A stretch of DNA of 64,000 bases from Siderastrea radians (GCA_964017195.1 OZ024890.1:66266367-66330366), one strand, 5' to 3'. Shown: positions 29,128-41,738, counted from the first letter of the stretch. Notes: generated by a model from the letters alone, not told the origin. Numbers and translations are program-made.

Positions 29128-31230
29128 AAACAACACGATTAGAACACACTGTGCACGCTACATGAGCTATTACGAAACTGAAACCTAATACTGTAACAAA
29201 TAAAACTATAGCCAATTAATCCCTTTGCGCAAGAGCGCTTAAAGGGAGAAAATGACTTGCTCCCCAAAAAGAAAACTTTTTTGCCTTATTTACCACTCTT
29301 AGCTGAGTGCAGCAATATTTTGAACAAAAATTTCACTATAAAATAAATAAAATACTTGCGTTTAACATTATCAGTTGTTATTTATAGTAGTTCACCAATA
29401 TCTTGGTCAGGATACTGATTAGGCTTATTGACAAAGTTCGCGAAACAGCTGCAGCAGGGACTCTACATCCTGTTTGCCGGTCTGATACGCTATAACGGTT
29501 TCAAGTAGACAGCAACTTGAGAGGCATTTACAACTATTGAAGTTCAAAGCCACTATCACGGTAAATAGTAGATTAAGAGCTAACGAAAATATCTCTTCAG
29601 CATAAGTAAAAAGGCAGGATATTACAAGGCCATCTAAACACGACAAGACCGATCTTAAAGAAAATTAAACGAATATCTATTACAGTAGTATTACTTTATG
29701 TGATGGCTTCCTGTCTAGGAAAAGGGTGAGATAGCTTCTCAATGGCCAAAAGTGAAAAAATATATTGGCGAAAATTACCTTAGAAAAATGAAACTAACGA
29801 AATTATTTCTTCCTTAAACGGGACGGAAAATCTTGAACGTTTTGCAACAGCTGAATGACGATTCAAACTCAAATAGTCACAGGCTAAGAAAAAGGACGAA
29901 GTTTTATCGGCCAGATACGTTTCACCTGCGGCAAAGGGTGGAATCTTTAAAGTACTTCAAAGTTCATTCTAAATATTTAGAGGTTGTTGTTGAACTTTTT
30001 GAAAAAGTTTTCGGTCTGTTTTTTAAGCAGTCAGGATCAGTTGTAACATTTCAAACGAAAAGACAAAAGGACGTAAAATAAGGAATAGATAAAACAAACT
30101 CACGACCGGCATGAAGAACGATTGCCTCCTAGTTATTTAAAAGCCTGAAGCTTTTGAATTGTTTGTTATTTTGTACATGGTTTCGTTCGCTGTCATCTTG
30201 GGTGCGCAAATGAACGCAAACGGTGATGAATCACAAGAACATGTCTTTTCAAGTTTGATTCGTGATATTTGAATCGTATAGACCTACATTAGTACTAAGG
30301 GATCTATTAACTATACGCCGATTGTTGAGAAGAAAAGAAAGAAGGCCAGCCAAGCGCTAATTATTTCCTCCTGCGCGCCTCATCTCCTCTTAGATCTTAA
30401 CGAATGAAGGGGAGCGGGCTTCGAGCCAACCGTATTTTCCACCTTATATCACGATAGGAAAATCATGAAACTTTCTGCAGGTCCACGTGTTAAGTAACTC
30501 AGATACAACAGCCAAATGTCACTTCGAAAATAGATTGACTACTAATGCTTCAATTCAACTAACCATGACGCAGATTTTTTTTTTTTTTTGCATTTCACGC
30601 TCGCGCCCATTAATTGTGGTACACTCGCTTTTGTTATTAAGATAGTAAAAAGCCTGACATTAAGTTTCTCAATTGTAGTGATTAGTGAGGATAGGCCTTC
30701 ATACCCTATCCATTTTTTCCCTAAAGTTAATCTGGCCAAAATTTAAAATAAATATCTATCTTTAAGGAATCCTCGAAATTGATTTTTTTCATGTTTCCTT
30801 ATTTTGACAAATTTGAAGACAGTATCACATTCTAATGAATCTATTTGCATTGTTTGGTATTACCTATCTCCGATCCATAACGTATTGGCTGTTTCAAAGG
30901 TAATAAACAGGAAGTAACCCTGTTACTTTGGAAATACCTTCTTAACGAGGAGTAATGATTTCAGAGAAACAGAAAGAACTAATAAATCACCAACATACCC
31001 AAATAAGAAACTCCAACATAGATTTCACTGAGCTTTTCTCATTCCAAAGCAATAACAGCCACGCTATAAGAGGTAGGCAAAGCAACTAGAAAATCGACAT
31101 AAACAAGGGTTCTCTTCGTTTAAGTTGGAATGTAGAGCTGCAGCACGTTCAGGGGTGTAGCAGCTCGTTCATATAATAAAAAACCGCGTCGATTGAGCGC
31201 TTTAAAATATTTTGAAAACTAGAAATTTGT
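29128..31230 (+). repeat. Tandem repeat unit 3 (internally deleted)
   Basis: Begins with the block around CACGATTAGAACACACTGTG, as unit 1 does near 22498, and keeps the landmark order to about 30850. There a deletion joins the CATTGTTTGGTATTA block directly to the AATAAACAGGAAGTAA block at 30901, so the CCCGGTTGTTC landmark is absent. Total length is about 2.1 kb. Confidence 0.75.
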
Positions 31231-32418
31231 CATTGTCCGTTACAAAAATGACTTGTACCCTAAAAAGAAACCTTTTTCGTCTTGTTTTACCACTATTAGA
31301 GTGCAAGCAATATTTTGAACAAAATTTTCACTTTAAAATACATAAAATACTTGCGTTTAACATTAACAGTAGTTATTTATAGTAGTTCACCAATATCCAG
31401 TTGGCCAGCATACTGATCAGGCTTATTGAAAAAGCTCGCGAAACAGCTGCAACAGGGCCTTTACATCCTGTTTGCTGGTCTGATCCGCTATAACGGTTTC
31501 AAGTAGACAGCAACTTGAGAGGCATTTACAATTACTGAAGTTTAAAGCCACTATCGAGGTAAGTAGTGGATTAAGGGCTAACTATGAAGTCAAATCCTGG
31601 ACAAAATATTTGAGTCGTCGTTTCGTGTTTTCGTTTCGTCGTTTCGACGTTTCGTTGTGTCACTTTCTTGCTCCGTTTCGGCTTCCCTCTTGCAATTTCG
31701 TCTTGTCGTCGACCCGTTTCGTCGTTTCTTTGTTTCGATTCGTTACTTCTCTCGTCGTTTCGTCACTTCGATGTTTCGTTTCGTCGTTTCGTTTCACCGT
31801 TTCGTTTCGCCGTTTTAACTGCGCTGGACTGGGAACGAGTAAAGGTACAATTCGCATGTATGTTACATGAAGCAGGTATCGTGGTTTGCCTAAGATGGCG
31901 AACTTGTCGAGAGGTCTGAAGAATTAAGGACTTCCCTCGGCCAGAATATAGAATACATCGTCTACCACGTAAACGAACGGTTTGATGAAAGCGAGAATGA
32001 AACTAGCTATCTAATATTACACACATTGACAGAGTGATTTACATTCTTTCTCGAGCTTCTTCGTTATTTTACGTCCCCCCCCCCCCCCCCGAGTTGGAAA
32101 GTTTGTTATCGAGAGCTCGTCAAATGGTTGTTGCTGTTGGTGTCGATGAGAAATCATCACAGAGACGATTGTTTAAGTTTACAGGATGCCGAGGACGTCC
32201 AACCATAGATACAGAACTACAGGCTATGTCTATGTCTTACTAATGCAAGCTGCATAGTGTTATGGTCATTAAATTTTTTTAATGACCACAATGATAAAGG
32301 GGCTTGCACATGGTAAATTCTACGTCTAACTACTGTTCGCTGCAAGGCCAGCATTAAAATTTCTTCTGGACACAACTTTTTCATGCTGTCACAAATACGG
32401 TTCCATTGTACATTATCG

Positions 32419-32997
32419 TCAAAATACTCAGCGCGTTCCGCTTATTATTTGGGAATGACTTTCATTAATCGGGAACGGATTGCATTATTAGAATCAAAAT
32501 TCCACTTTCAAATTGAATATTGTGATGTTACAACGGTAGCCATGTTCCAAATAAGGAATGCTGATTGGTTTATTATTGACATGAGGCGAATGTTCACGTG
32601 CAAGCAGCAGACTTGATTTGTATTCGCTCAACAAAATATAAATCGCAAATACTTTTAAAAGTGAAGAAGCAGTCTGTTGCTATAAAACCGTGAAGAATGC
32701 TTTCTTAAAAACAAGTCTGCGGTAAATGCACAAGAAATGTTCCTGACAATTGAGAAAAATTCCCTGTAATGTCGAACCGATTGAAACCAACAACCGCCAA
32801 CGGTTTTACATTTCGCGTGTGAACTTTTTGCTTATGTAAGTAACAACCCAATCAACATTCGTTATTTCGAATGAGCCTACCGTTGGAAGATTTCAATCTT
32901 CAATTTGAAAATGGAATTTTGATTCCAATAATGCAATCCGTTCCCGAGTAATGAAAATCATTCCTAAATAATGAGCGGAACGCGCTGAGTATTTTGA
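32419..32997. mobile_element. Nested element with about 100-bp inverted ends
   Basis: TCAAAATACTCAGCGCGTTC at 32419 mirrors GAACGCGCTGAGTATTTTGA ending at 32997, and the match continues inward for roughly 100 bp with AACGGATTGCATTATT. It has no coding capacity and lies in the spacer of the larger fold-back element. Target duplication not evident. Confidence 0.75.
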
Positions 32998-33949
32998 CTA
33001 TAAGACCTCTTGCTCTCAGGTATCCACGCATAGCCCTGTATCCACATCTAGGGAAGGTCTTCAAAGTATCTGAGCTTGAGAAAGCAGAAAAGTCATGTTG
33101 TTATAATGCTTACTACATTCACATATATAAGGTTTCTCTTTTAGTGGCATAGAAAAGGAGGCAGTTGCCAAGCATATTGTCAGAATTACAAGACTTCTTT
33201 CTTTCATGCAGCAATACTTCTTAAATTTTATGACAACTGAAATGCCATACAATGAAAGATGCAGTTCATATCCCCTTTCAGAGCTAGCAGTGCTCAACTT
33301 CTTCAAATACTTACTTCAGAGTATCCTTTCACTCAGTTCATCCTGTTTTTGACTTGCCCTTCCTTACCCTCTTGACGAATGCTAGCTTATTCTCTAAACA
33401 ATGGGCCATTTCATTTTTTGTATGAACCCCCACTATTGAGGGCTAATTTTGTCTTTAACAAATTACCCCAATGGAAAAAAAAATATGAAAGTGCCAACAC
33501 ATTCCTCCCTTCATAAAAAGATTTTCCAAGAGCTCAAAGGTACCAACACGGCTATCCCCTCAGAAATTATTTTTAAATTTCCTCTCTCCCCACTATTTCC
33601 CTAGCTTTCAATGGAGGGGGAAGGGGTGGTGTGCGGGTCTTTAATGGAATGGCCCAATCTAAAACTAAAATTTAACACACGAAAAAGACATACGAGGTTA
33701 ATTGTGTCCATTTACAAAAAAAAAAAGATGACGGTTGAAATTAGCAAACTTACATCTCATCGTCTAATTCTGCCTCCGTCAGACAGTTATGCTTTTCAAC
33801 GTGAAGCTGAAATTCATTGAGGCGTCGTCTGATCGATATATCGTTTTCGTTGACACACAAAACAGTTGAGCGATTTGTACTGGAGTGAAATGATGCTCAA
33901 GATAGAGTTCTAGTATCTCCTTTGGAATTTAACCCCTGCGTCAGGACCA

Positions 33950-34440
33950 TTGTCAAACCATGGTCAACCATGGTTTTATCATGGACAACCATGGTCAGCT
34001 ACCATGGTCTACCATGGTCCATCAATGGTAAAACCATGGTTAACCATGAACGTTAAATGGCACAAATTTGACCATGGTCGACCATGGTCAAAATGGATTG
34101 GGAAATAGCCTTTAGAGACATGATTAACCATGTATGACCATGGTGACAGAGCCCATGTTTAACCATGGTCAATCGTGGTATTATACTGGAAAGGGTAGCA
34201 ACGGCAAACCATAATATAACATGGTAAACCATGTTTAAAGTCAAAACAGAACATGATACAACATGGTCAACCATGTTTAAGGTGAAAACAAACATGGAAT
34301 TAAACATGGACAACCATGCATGACCATGAATGGAGAACATGTTTAACCATGGACTACCATGGCAGTATGCGGGAAAAGCGACAGCGATATACCATGGTAA
34401 GACATGGTCAACTATGTTTAGGGTAAATTTAACAAACCAT
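33950..34440. repeat. Array of ACCATGGT-centred short repeats
   Basis: About 500 bp where ACCATGG, CATGGTC and AACCATG words recur every 10-25 bases in both orientations. Since CCATGG is its own reverse complement the array has strong self-complementarity. Small open frames here are artefacts of the repeat. Confidence 0.8.
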
Positions 34441-37400
34441 GGTATCTATGGTTGGACGTCCTCGACATCCTGTAAACTTAAACAATCGTCTCTGTGATGA
34501 TTTCTCATCGACACCAGCAGCAACAATCATTTGACGAGCTCTCAATAACAAACCTTCCAACTTGGGGGGAACGTAAAATAACGAAGAAGCTCGAGAAAGA
34601 ACGTAAATCACTCAGTCAATGTGTGTAATTAGATAGCTAATTTCATTCTCGCTTTCATCAAACCGTTCGTTTACGTGGCTGACGATGCATTCTATATTCT
34701 GGTGGAGGTAGGTCCTTAATTCTTCAGACCTCTCGACAAGTTCGCCATCTTGGGCAAACCACGATAACCGCTACATGTAACATACATGCGAATTGTACCT
34801 TTACTCGTTCCCAGTCCAGCGCAGTTAAAACGGCGAAACGAAACGGTGAAACGAAACGACGAAACGAAACATCAAAGTGACAACAACAAGAGAAGTGACG
34901 AATTGAAACAAGGAAACGACGAAACGGGGCGGCGACAAGACGAAATTGCAAGAGGGACGACGAAACGAAACAAGAAAGTGACACAGCGAAACGTCGAAAC
35001 GACGAAACGATAACAGGAAACAAGATGAAATTGCAAAAGGGACGATAAAACGAAGCGAGGAAATGACACGACGAAACGTCAAAACCGCGAAACGAAAACT
35101 CGAAACGACGACTCAAACATTTTGTCCAGGATTTGACTTCATGGCAAACGAAAATATGTCTTCAGAATAAGTAAAAGGGCGGGATCTTACAAGGCCAACT
35201 GAACACCAGAAGACCGATCTTAAAGAAAGTTAAACCAATATCTATTACAGTCGTATTACTTTAGGTATTAGGTTCCTGTCTAGGAGTCCTTAATATCTCT
35301 GGGAAATGATGAAATAGCTTCTCAATGGCTAAAAGTGAAAAAAATATATATATTGGCGAAAATTACCTTTAAAAAATGAAGCTTTGTAAATTCATTCAGC
35401 GACTACGCAGTCAAAATATGAGGAGCCAAAGGGGGAGGTGGCGCACACACAAAGGAATAATTTTCTTCGCCTCTCTCCTTTCTTTTCCTCCCAACAGTCT
35501 GCGTGCGTTAGCAGAAAAGTCTTTCTTAAGCATCCCGCCCCATGATGCTCGTTGAAACGCAACTTTTTAGTATGTTTTGCACTTTAATGTTTTTGCTAGT
35601 TTGTTTAGTCTTTAAATTTTGTGTTTTATTCTTACATAAAGAAAATGAAAATTGTTGCTAACTTCCTAAAACAGGACGGAAACTCTTGAAAGTTTTAGAA
35701 AAGTTGAAAGACGATTCAAAGTCAAATAGTCACAGGCTAAGAAAACGGACCAAGTTTTATCGGCCCGATACGTTCCACCCCCAGCAAAGTCGGAAATTTT
35801 CATTAAGTACTTTAAAATGTATTCTAATAATTCAGAGGTTGTCGTTGAAATTTTTTAAAAAGGTTTCTAGCTGTATTTTTAACCATTCAGGATCAGTTGT
35901 AACATTTCAAACGAAAAGACAAAAGGGCATAAAATAAGGAGGAGATCTCTCATATAAAACAAACCCTATTCACCGGTATGAAGAACGATTGCCTCCTAAT
36001 TAAAAGCTTGAAGCTTTTCAATTGTTTGTCATTTTGGACATGGTTTCGTTCCCTGTCTTCTTGGTGCGCAAATGACAAAGGGTGATGAATCACAAGAACA
36101 TGTCTTTATAAGTTTTTTTCGTTATATTTAAATCCTATATACCTACATTAGCACTAAGTGATCTACTAACTAGGCGCGCCAATTGTTGAGAGGAAAAGAA
36201 AGAAGGCAAGGCAAGCCCTAGTTGTTTCTTCCTGTACGCGCCATCTCCGCTTAACTCTTAACGAATGAAGAAGAGCAGGCTTCGAGCCACCCGTATTTTC
36301 CATCTTACATCACGAATAGGAAAATCTTGAAACTTTCTGCAGGTCCACGGGTTAAGTAACTCAGATGCAACAGCCAAATGTCACTTAGATTGACTAATAA
36401 TGCTTCAACTCATCTACCCATGACGCAGATTTTTTTTTCCATTTCACGCTCGTGCCCATTAATTAAGATAGTAAAAAGACTGACATTAAGTTTCTCAATT
36501 GTAGTAATTACTGAGGATAGGCCTTCAAACCCTATTCACTTTTTTCCTAAAGTTAATCTAACCAAAATTTGAATGACGTATCTATCTTAAAGGAATCCTC
36601 GAAAGTGCTCTTTTTCATGTTTCCGTATTCTGACAATTTTGAAGACAGTATCGCATTCCGGCTAATGAATTTATTTGCATTGTTTGGTATTATCAATCGT
36701 ATCTTAATAATTAAATGGCATCGTACGCTCCCGTGAAAAGACAAATACAGTTACAGTACTTCTGGCTAATTCCAGACATTTCATCTGCACTTATTGCAAT
36801 ATCATTAATCAACAAAGCAATGACAAGCTTTAAAATTTCACCACCTACACGAAATCAAGCTTAGCATTAATACACCCCCTGTAATTTTGACATTGTTTTT
36901 GAACTGCATGACAAGGAAGGAGCCAGAATACAAGATAATCCACACCGAGAAACAGTCAAACTGTTGATAACATGGCCCGGTTGTTCAAAGCAGGGTTGCG
37001 CTAACCCAGGATTAGTGTTAATTTTGAATTCATTTTTAATCCATAACAACGTGGATTCCAGTAAAGTATTTCACTTAGGCTTATCAATTTGACTTTGGCT
37101 TTTGTTTACAAAGTGAGGATTTGGGAAGGCAATGTAAAAAGTAGAGTGAAACGAAAACAACCATTATTGATGCCTCATTATGGTGTTCTTCTAATAGCCA
37201 GTGCCAGACGGAAATTGTCTGCTTGGAGTACACTTTGTTCAAGAAGGTGAACGCCGAAGTGTCAATTTAACTTTAATTATATTCATTTTTACATCACAGC
37301 CCAGTACCACGTAATTTCCAGCGAGATCTTTTTTGCTTTCTTCTTCTTGTTTATATTGGCTCTAATAAACAGGAAGTAACGCTGTTACTTTTGAGATTCC

Positions 37401-37635
37401 CTCTTAACGAATAGTAACCAAAATACCAAATAAGAAACTCCAACACAGATTTCAGCTTTTCTTATTCCACAGCAGTAGCAGCCACGCTCTTAGTGGTAGG
37501 CAAAACAATTAGAAAATCTACATAAACAAAGGTTCTCTTCTTAAAAGTTTGAACTGCAGAGCTGCAGCGTGTTCAGGGGTGTTGTAGTTTCGACGTTTCA
37601 TATAATGAAATTCCGCGTCGATTGCTTACTTTCCT

Positions 37636-39574
37636 TTTAACATTAACAGTAGTTATTTATAGTAGTTCACCAATATCTTGGCCAGCATACTGATTAGGTT
37701 TATTGTCGCGAAACAGCTGCAGCAGGGCCTTTACACCACGTTTGCCGGTGTCACAGCGGATTTGGACCCCCCCCGCGGATTTGGACCCCCGGTCCAGATC
37801 CGCTAGCGGATTTGAACCCCCCGGTCCAAATCCGCTAGCGGATATGGACCCCCTCTCGCGGATTTGGACCCCCCTGAAAACAAGCGTTCTATTGAGTAAA
37901 ATTGTTTTTTGGAGCTGTTAAAGAGGCAAAATAAAAATATTGAAGCAGTTTTTCTTTTCAAATAATCTTTAATACTTAGGGTAAAAGAGAACCTACAACG
38001 CTAGTGTGTATCGATAAATTTTAAAAACTAAACTTTCTTGAAAATATCTTACAATATTTTCTACCTAAGTGACTTAAAGCGAATTTATAAAGCCGCGCTA
38101 AGAAACACAATGGTATTTGACATCAGCTTGCCGCGATAGTTGGAGGGGCGGAGTAGCAAGCGTACTTGAAAAATTACCTTTTTTCTCACCTTTTTCTCAC
38201 CTCAAATTAAGTTTGTTAGAATAAATATTAACAACGGGAGTAAAAGAAAAAATAAGATTTTAAAATCGCACCGTCTGTAAGAAATACCGCAGCGCGTGTT
38301 TCAGACACTTTTAGAAGCTTTGTGGCTTTGTGGTAGCACTCCATTTACTGAACCTTAACCTAAAACGGTTTCAAGTAGACAGCAAATTGAGAGACATTTA
38401 AAACTATCAAAGTTTAAAGCCACTATCGAGGTAAATAGTACGTTAAGGGCTAACAAGAGGATAAAGGCTTTTATCCTATCTTGGGGCTAACGAAAATATG
38501 GCTTCAGGATAAGTAAAACGTCGATCATGAAGAAGGTTGAATATCTGTTATAGTCGTATTACTTTAGGTGATGGGCTTCTGTCTAGGTGTCCTCTCAGAT
38601 TAATATCTCTGGAAAATGGCCCCTGGAAAATAGCTTTTCATTGGCCAAAAGAGAAAAATAAATATTGGCGAAAATTACCAAACAAAAAAAAGAACTAATT
38701 CATTCAGTGTTCTAGGCAGTCAAATTATAAAGAGCCGAAGGAGAGATGGCGCGCGCACGAACGAATACTTTTTGTTCGCCTCCCTCCTTTTTCTCCCTCC
38801 CAACAATCTGCGTACGTGTAGAAAAGTCTTTGTTAAGCATCCTGACCCACGATGCTCGTTGAAACGCAACGTTTTAGTGAGTTTTGCATTTTTATGTTTT
38901 TTCTGGTTTGTTTAGTCTTTAAAATTTGTGTTTTGTTCTAACATAAAGAAAATGAAAATTCTTTCTAACTTCCTAAAACAGGACGGAGATCTTGAATGTT
39001 TTAGAACAGTTGAATGACGATTCAAAGTCAAATAGTCACAGGCTAAGAAAAAGGACGAATTTTTATCGGCCCGATACGTTCCACCTGCGGTAATTATAAA
39101 GGGGGGGATCTTTAAGGTACTTAAAAATTTATTCTAAATATTTAGAGGTTGTTGTTAAAATCTTTTGAAAAGGTTTCGGTCTGTTTTTTAAGCAGTCAGG
39201 ATCAGTTGTAACATTTCAAACGAAAAGACAAAAGGTCACAAAATAAGGAAGAGATAAAACAAACCCTATTGACCGTTATGAAGAACAACTGCCTCCTTAT
39301 AACTTAAAAGCTTGAAGCTTTTCAATTGTTTGTCATTTTGGACATGGTTTCATTCGCTGTCTTCTTAGGCGCGCAAACGACAAACGGGGATGAATCACAA
39401 GAACATGTCTTTTTAGGTTTGGTTCGTGATTTAAAAATCTTATCTACCTACATAAGTTCTAAGTGATCTATTAACTAGGCACGCCGATTGTTGAGAGGAA
39501 AAGAAAGAAGGCAAGCTGAGCGCTAATTGTTTCTTCCTTCGCTCGCCATCTCCGCTTAGCTCTTAACGAATGCC
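37636..39574 (+). repeat. Tandem repeat unit 5 (truncated)
   Basis: Carries the first landmarks from 37648, an insertion at about 37749-38365, and continues through the GGACATGGTTTCATTCGCTG block (39339) and CACGCCGATTGTTGAG (39480). It stops at about 39574, mid-unit, where sequence next to the first GPCR begins. This marks the right edge of the array. Confidence 0.75.
37749..38365. mobile_element. Insertion with GCGGATTTGGACCCCC repeats inside unit 5
   Basis: Relative to the other units, a block of about 600 bp replaces the junction between TTTGCCGGT and ATAACGGTTTCAAG. Its left 125 bases are five or so copies of CGGATTTGGACCCCC with inversions, such as GGTCCAAATCCGCTAGCGGA. The rest is AT-rich and non-coding. 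The type of element is unknown. Confidence 0.55.
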
Positions 39575-39773
39575 AGCTTAGAACACTGAATAAATTTACA
39601 TTTTTAATTTTTGATTTTGTTTTTTTCGATTCTTCTGACTTCACAGTTTTAAATTAAAAGAGAAATAATGTTAACTTGAAATAGAAGACGGTACGCGTTT
39701 ATATATATCCTGCAGTTGTTGGAAGTCATATTTTATTCCAGGTAACTGTTGCTCACACTCACTTTGAACAACA

Positions 39774-40009
39774 ATGAACTTTAACAGATGGAACACCTTC
39801 TGGACTGTGTGCTACGGAGTGATGGCTTTCATAATCATAGTAGGAAACACTGTTTCCATCTCAGTTCTTCTCAAAAGAAGGCTTCGCAAGCGCCCCCGTT
39901 TCCTGTTGATCAGTTTGGCTATGGCCGATCTTTTGGTTGGATTATTTGCAATACCGATTTACATCATCTTATTTACAGTGAAAACATCATGGCTGATGCA
40001 AACATCATG
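39774..40009 (+). CDS. Rhodopsin-like GPCR, 5' part only (interrupted by N gap)
   Basis: Starts MNFNRWNTFW and shows TM1 with GNTVS and TM2 with LAMADLLVGL, including the conserved Asp. The sequence enters a 200-base N gap after TM2/TM3 entry. The remainder is not recovered after the gap, where bases are non-coding. It is clearly a paralog of the complete receptor at 45883-46707, with the same MNFN start and the same KRRLRKRP-type first intracellular loop. Gap or assembly collapse may hide an intact gene. Confidence 0.8.
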
Positions 40010-40597
40010 NNNNNNNNNNNNNNNNNNNNNNNNNNNNNNNNNNNNNNNNNNNNNNNNNNNNNNNNNNNNNNNNNNNNNNNNNNNNNNNNNNNNNNNNNNN
40101 NNNNNNNNNNNNNNNNNNNNNNNNNNNNNNNNNNNNNNNNNNNNNNNNNNNNNNNNNNNNNNNNNNNNNNNNNNNNNNNNNNNNNNNNNNNNNNNNNNNN
40201 NNNNNNNNNCAGATATGATGTAATGGATAAAGAAGCCTACTTAAGGAAATCTACACGATTAAAAAAAAAACATATACACCCAACTGAAAAAACGTTATCA
40301 GGTAACAAGCATAAATCATTGTCGATGCGACCCAAAGGTGCTCTGGAAATCGTGAAACTTCCCTCCATTCTTAGACACGTGCATATTATAATGACATACC
40401 ATGCCTTAATTTACTATTTTAATTGTCTTGGAAAGAAAATATTTTGAATATCAAGAAAACGAAACGCAGTGACAAACTTGCCCCTGCCATCTTCCCAGAA
40501 TTCCATTGTGTTGCATTGTCCATCGTTTATACTTTTCACCCGCAACGTTTTTTCAAACGGGTGTATATTTTAGAAAAAAAACAGTCACCTATCAAGT

Positions 40598-40870
40598 AAT
40601 TTGCATATTGATTTGCCTTTAATAAGAGAGACACGTTTCGGCTTGGTTTTTATGACAGTTGAATGCTTTATCTCCGCATCTAAACAAAGGAACTGATGAT
40701 TGAGGTTTGTATTACAACAGGTTTTAGCCTTGTACCGAATAACCCTATATTCTCAGGTTTACTGTAAGGGTGTTTGCTTGATTTATTACTAAAAGAGACG
40801 ATTAGAATAAATTCCCAAAACGTCCCTATAAACGGCTAAGAACTTGGTATTAACATTGACGAAATTCTGA
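40598..40870. repeat. Diverged duplicate of 41739-42040
   Basis: Shared blocks in the same order include TGATTTGC, AAGAGAGACA, GGAACTGATGATT-like, GACGATTAGAATAAA-like and a CTTGGT block. Similarity is moderate and interrupted. It may reflect duplication of the GPCR 3' flank. Confidence 0.45.
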
Positions 40871-41437
40871 ATTGTTTTACAATGTATGTCAAGCTATTCT
40901 GCTTGCGTTTCTTATTCAGTGTTCGTGTTTGCTTTATATTTTCGTGTTTCCTTTATATTTTTGCATGCAAATGCGTCGCTCTATTAGTGTCTCCAGACCA
41001 GTTATAAGGACCGCACTAGTAAACCGGTACACAGTTCCTCGTATAAGTAAAACACACCCGCTGTAACAGTCCCAAAAAAGATAGGTGACACCGTGTTCGT
41101 TTAGACGTAACAACCAGTTATTTATTTGGAGAACTTGGTCTCAAAGGTACTCTTCTTGGCGCAAAATGTGCGAGCCGATGAAACATTAGAGTCTTTGTCA
41201 TTATAGGTCACCTTCTTTTTACTAGAACCGTATCGGACAAACTTGGCACAATTTATGTATCCTTGTAGCCTCCACGTTAAACCCATTTGTGAGCCTTTAC
41301 TGAAAACAAGGTTTTGTAATAGACATTATATTGCAAAGTGTTGTATACAGTTATATAAATATTGTCAATCCGGAGCCTTTTTGTATGCAGATAAGTCGCT
41401 AAACAGCGAATTAATATTTACAACAAAGTTCCACATA

Positions 41438-41722
41438 GAATTATATGAAGATCAGCGCAGTGAAGGTGTTTCAACTTAAGCAGTTGAAAAGACGAAATCT
41501 GAAAAAAATTCAGGCTTGACCGCGATTCGAACCCATGACCTCTGCGATACCAGTGCAGCGCTCTAACCAACTGAGCTATCAAGCCAACTGGGAGCTGGTC
41601 AATAGTGAGTTCGTATTTATCCCGTAGATGGAGAAATGAATATGAATATATGAAATAATCATATATTTGAACTGCGGATAAAGATAGAATTATATGAAGA
41701 TCATCGCAGTGAAGGTGTTTAA
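41438..41722 (-). mobile_element. tRNA-Thr-derived SINE-like repeat
   Basis: A tRNA-like head at 41513-41585 is flanked by near-identical direct repeats, AATTATATGAAGATCA followed by GCAGTGAAGGTGTTT, at 41440-41471 and 41690-41721. The direct repeats fit a target-site duplication, but they could also be internal SINE sequence. Confidence 0.55.
41513..41585 (-). tRNA. tRNA-Thr (GGU)-like sequence, probably pseudo
   Basis: On the minus strand a cloverleaf can be drawn: acceptor GGCTTGA/TCAAGCC is a perfect 7-bp stem, D arm GCTCAGTTGGTTAGAGC is intact, and the anticodon loop CTGGTAT gives GGT. A box (TAGCTCAGTTGG) and B box (GGTTCGAATC) are present. The T stem ATGGG/CGCGG has mismatches and the anticodon stem has one at the loop. 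No CCA is encoded, as usual in eukaryotes. It is most likely the head of a SINE rather than a working gene. Confidence 0.6.
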
Positions 41723-41738
41723 TGTCAAGTTTAATGCT

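Larger units (their letters stand above)
31584..35143. mobile_element. Fold-back transposon with 0.63-0.70 kb inverted arms
   Basis: TGAAGTCAAATCCTGGACAA at 31585 mirrors the sequence ending ATTTGACTTCA at 35131-35141. The left arm (31584-32211) and right arm (34440-35143) match almost throughout, and both begin with degenerate CGTTTCGTCGTTTCG arrays. Both arms also contain a frame reading SRASSLFYVPP, SSQRRLFKFTG and CRGRPTID; this resembles the N-terminal region of DDE/integrase-core transposases with a GRP motif, a weak match. The spacer carries a nested inverted-repeat element and a CCATGG array. No complete transposase is present. Confidence 0.8.
31231..37635 (+). repeat. Tandem repeat unit 4, split by a fold-back element
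   Basis: Unit 4 starts with the TACCACTATTAGAGTGC block and proceeds to GGGCTAAC at 31583, then is interrupted by a 3.56-kb insertion and resumes at about 35144 with AACGAAAATATGTC. Without the insertion it is about 2.8 kb. All landmarks, including ACAGGACGGAAACTCTTG (35672) and GGCCCGGTTGTTCAAAG (36974), are in order. Confidence 0.75.

Noticed and set aside
29833..30081. 82-aa open frame in repeat unit 3 (SNSHRLRKRTKFYRPDTF)
   Set aside because: Related frames exist in other units because the DNA is duplicated, but they shift or stop after about 40 codons in several units, so I do not call a gene.
34053..34340. Open frame with repeated HG, MVDHV type peptides
   Set aside because: It is a translation of the CCATGG repeat array, not a protein.
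33950..34440. CRISPR-like array
   Set aside because: Spacing is irregular, words are short and palindromic, and the setting is eukaryotic; no repeat-spacer structure exists.
34724..35116. Long Arg/Ser/Phe-rich frames in the fold-back arm
   Set aside because: They are translations of degenerate CGTTTC repeats and mirror one another in both arms.
41513..41585. Functional tRNA-Thr gene
   Set aside because: The T stem is mismatched and long direct repeats flank it, so a SINE head is more likely.
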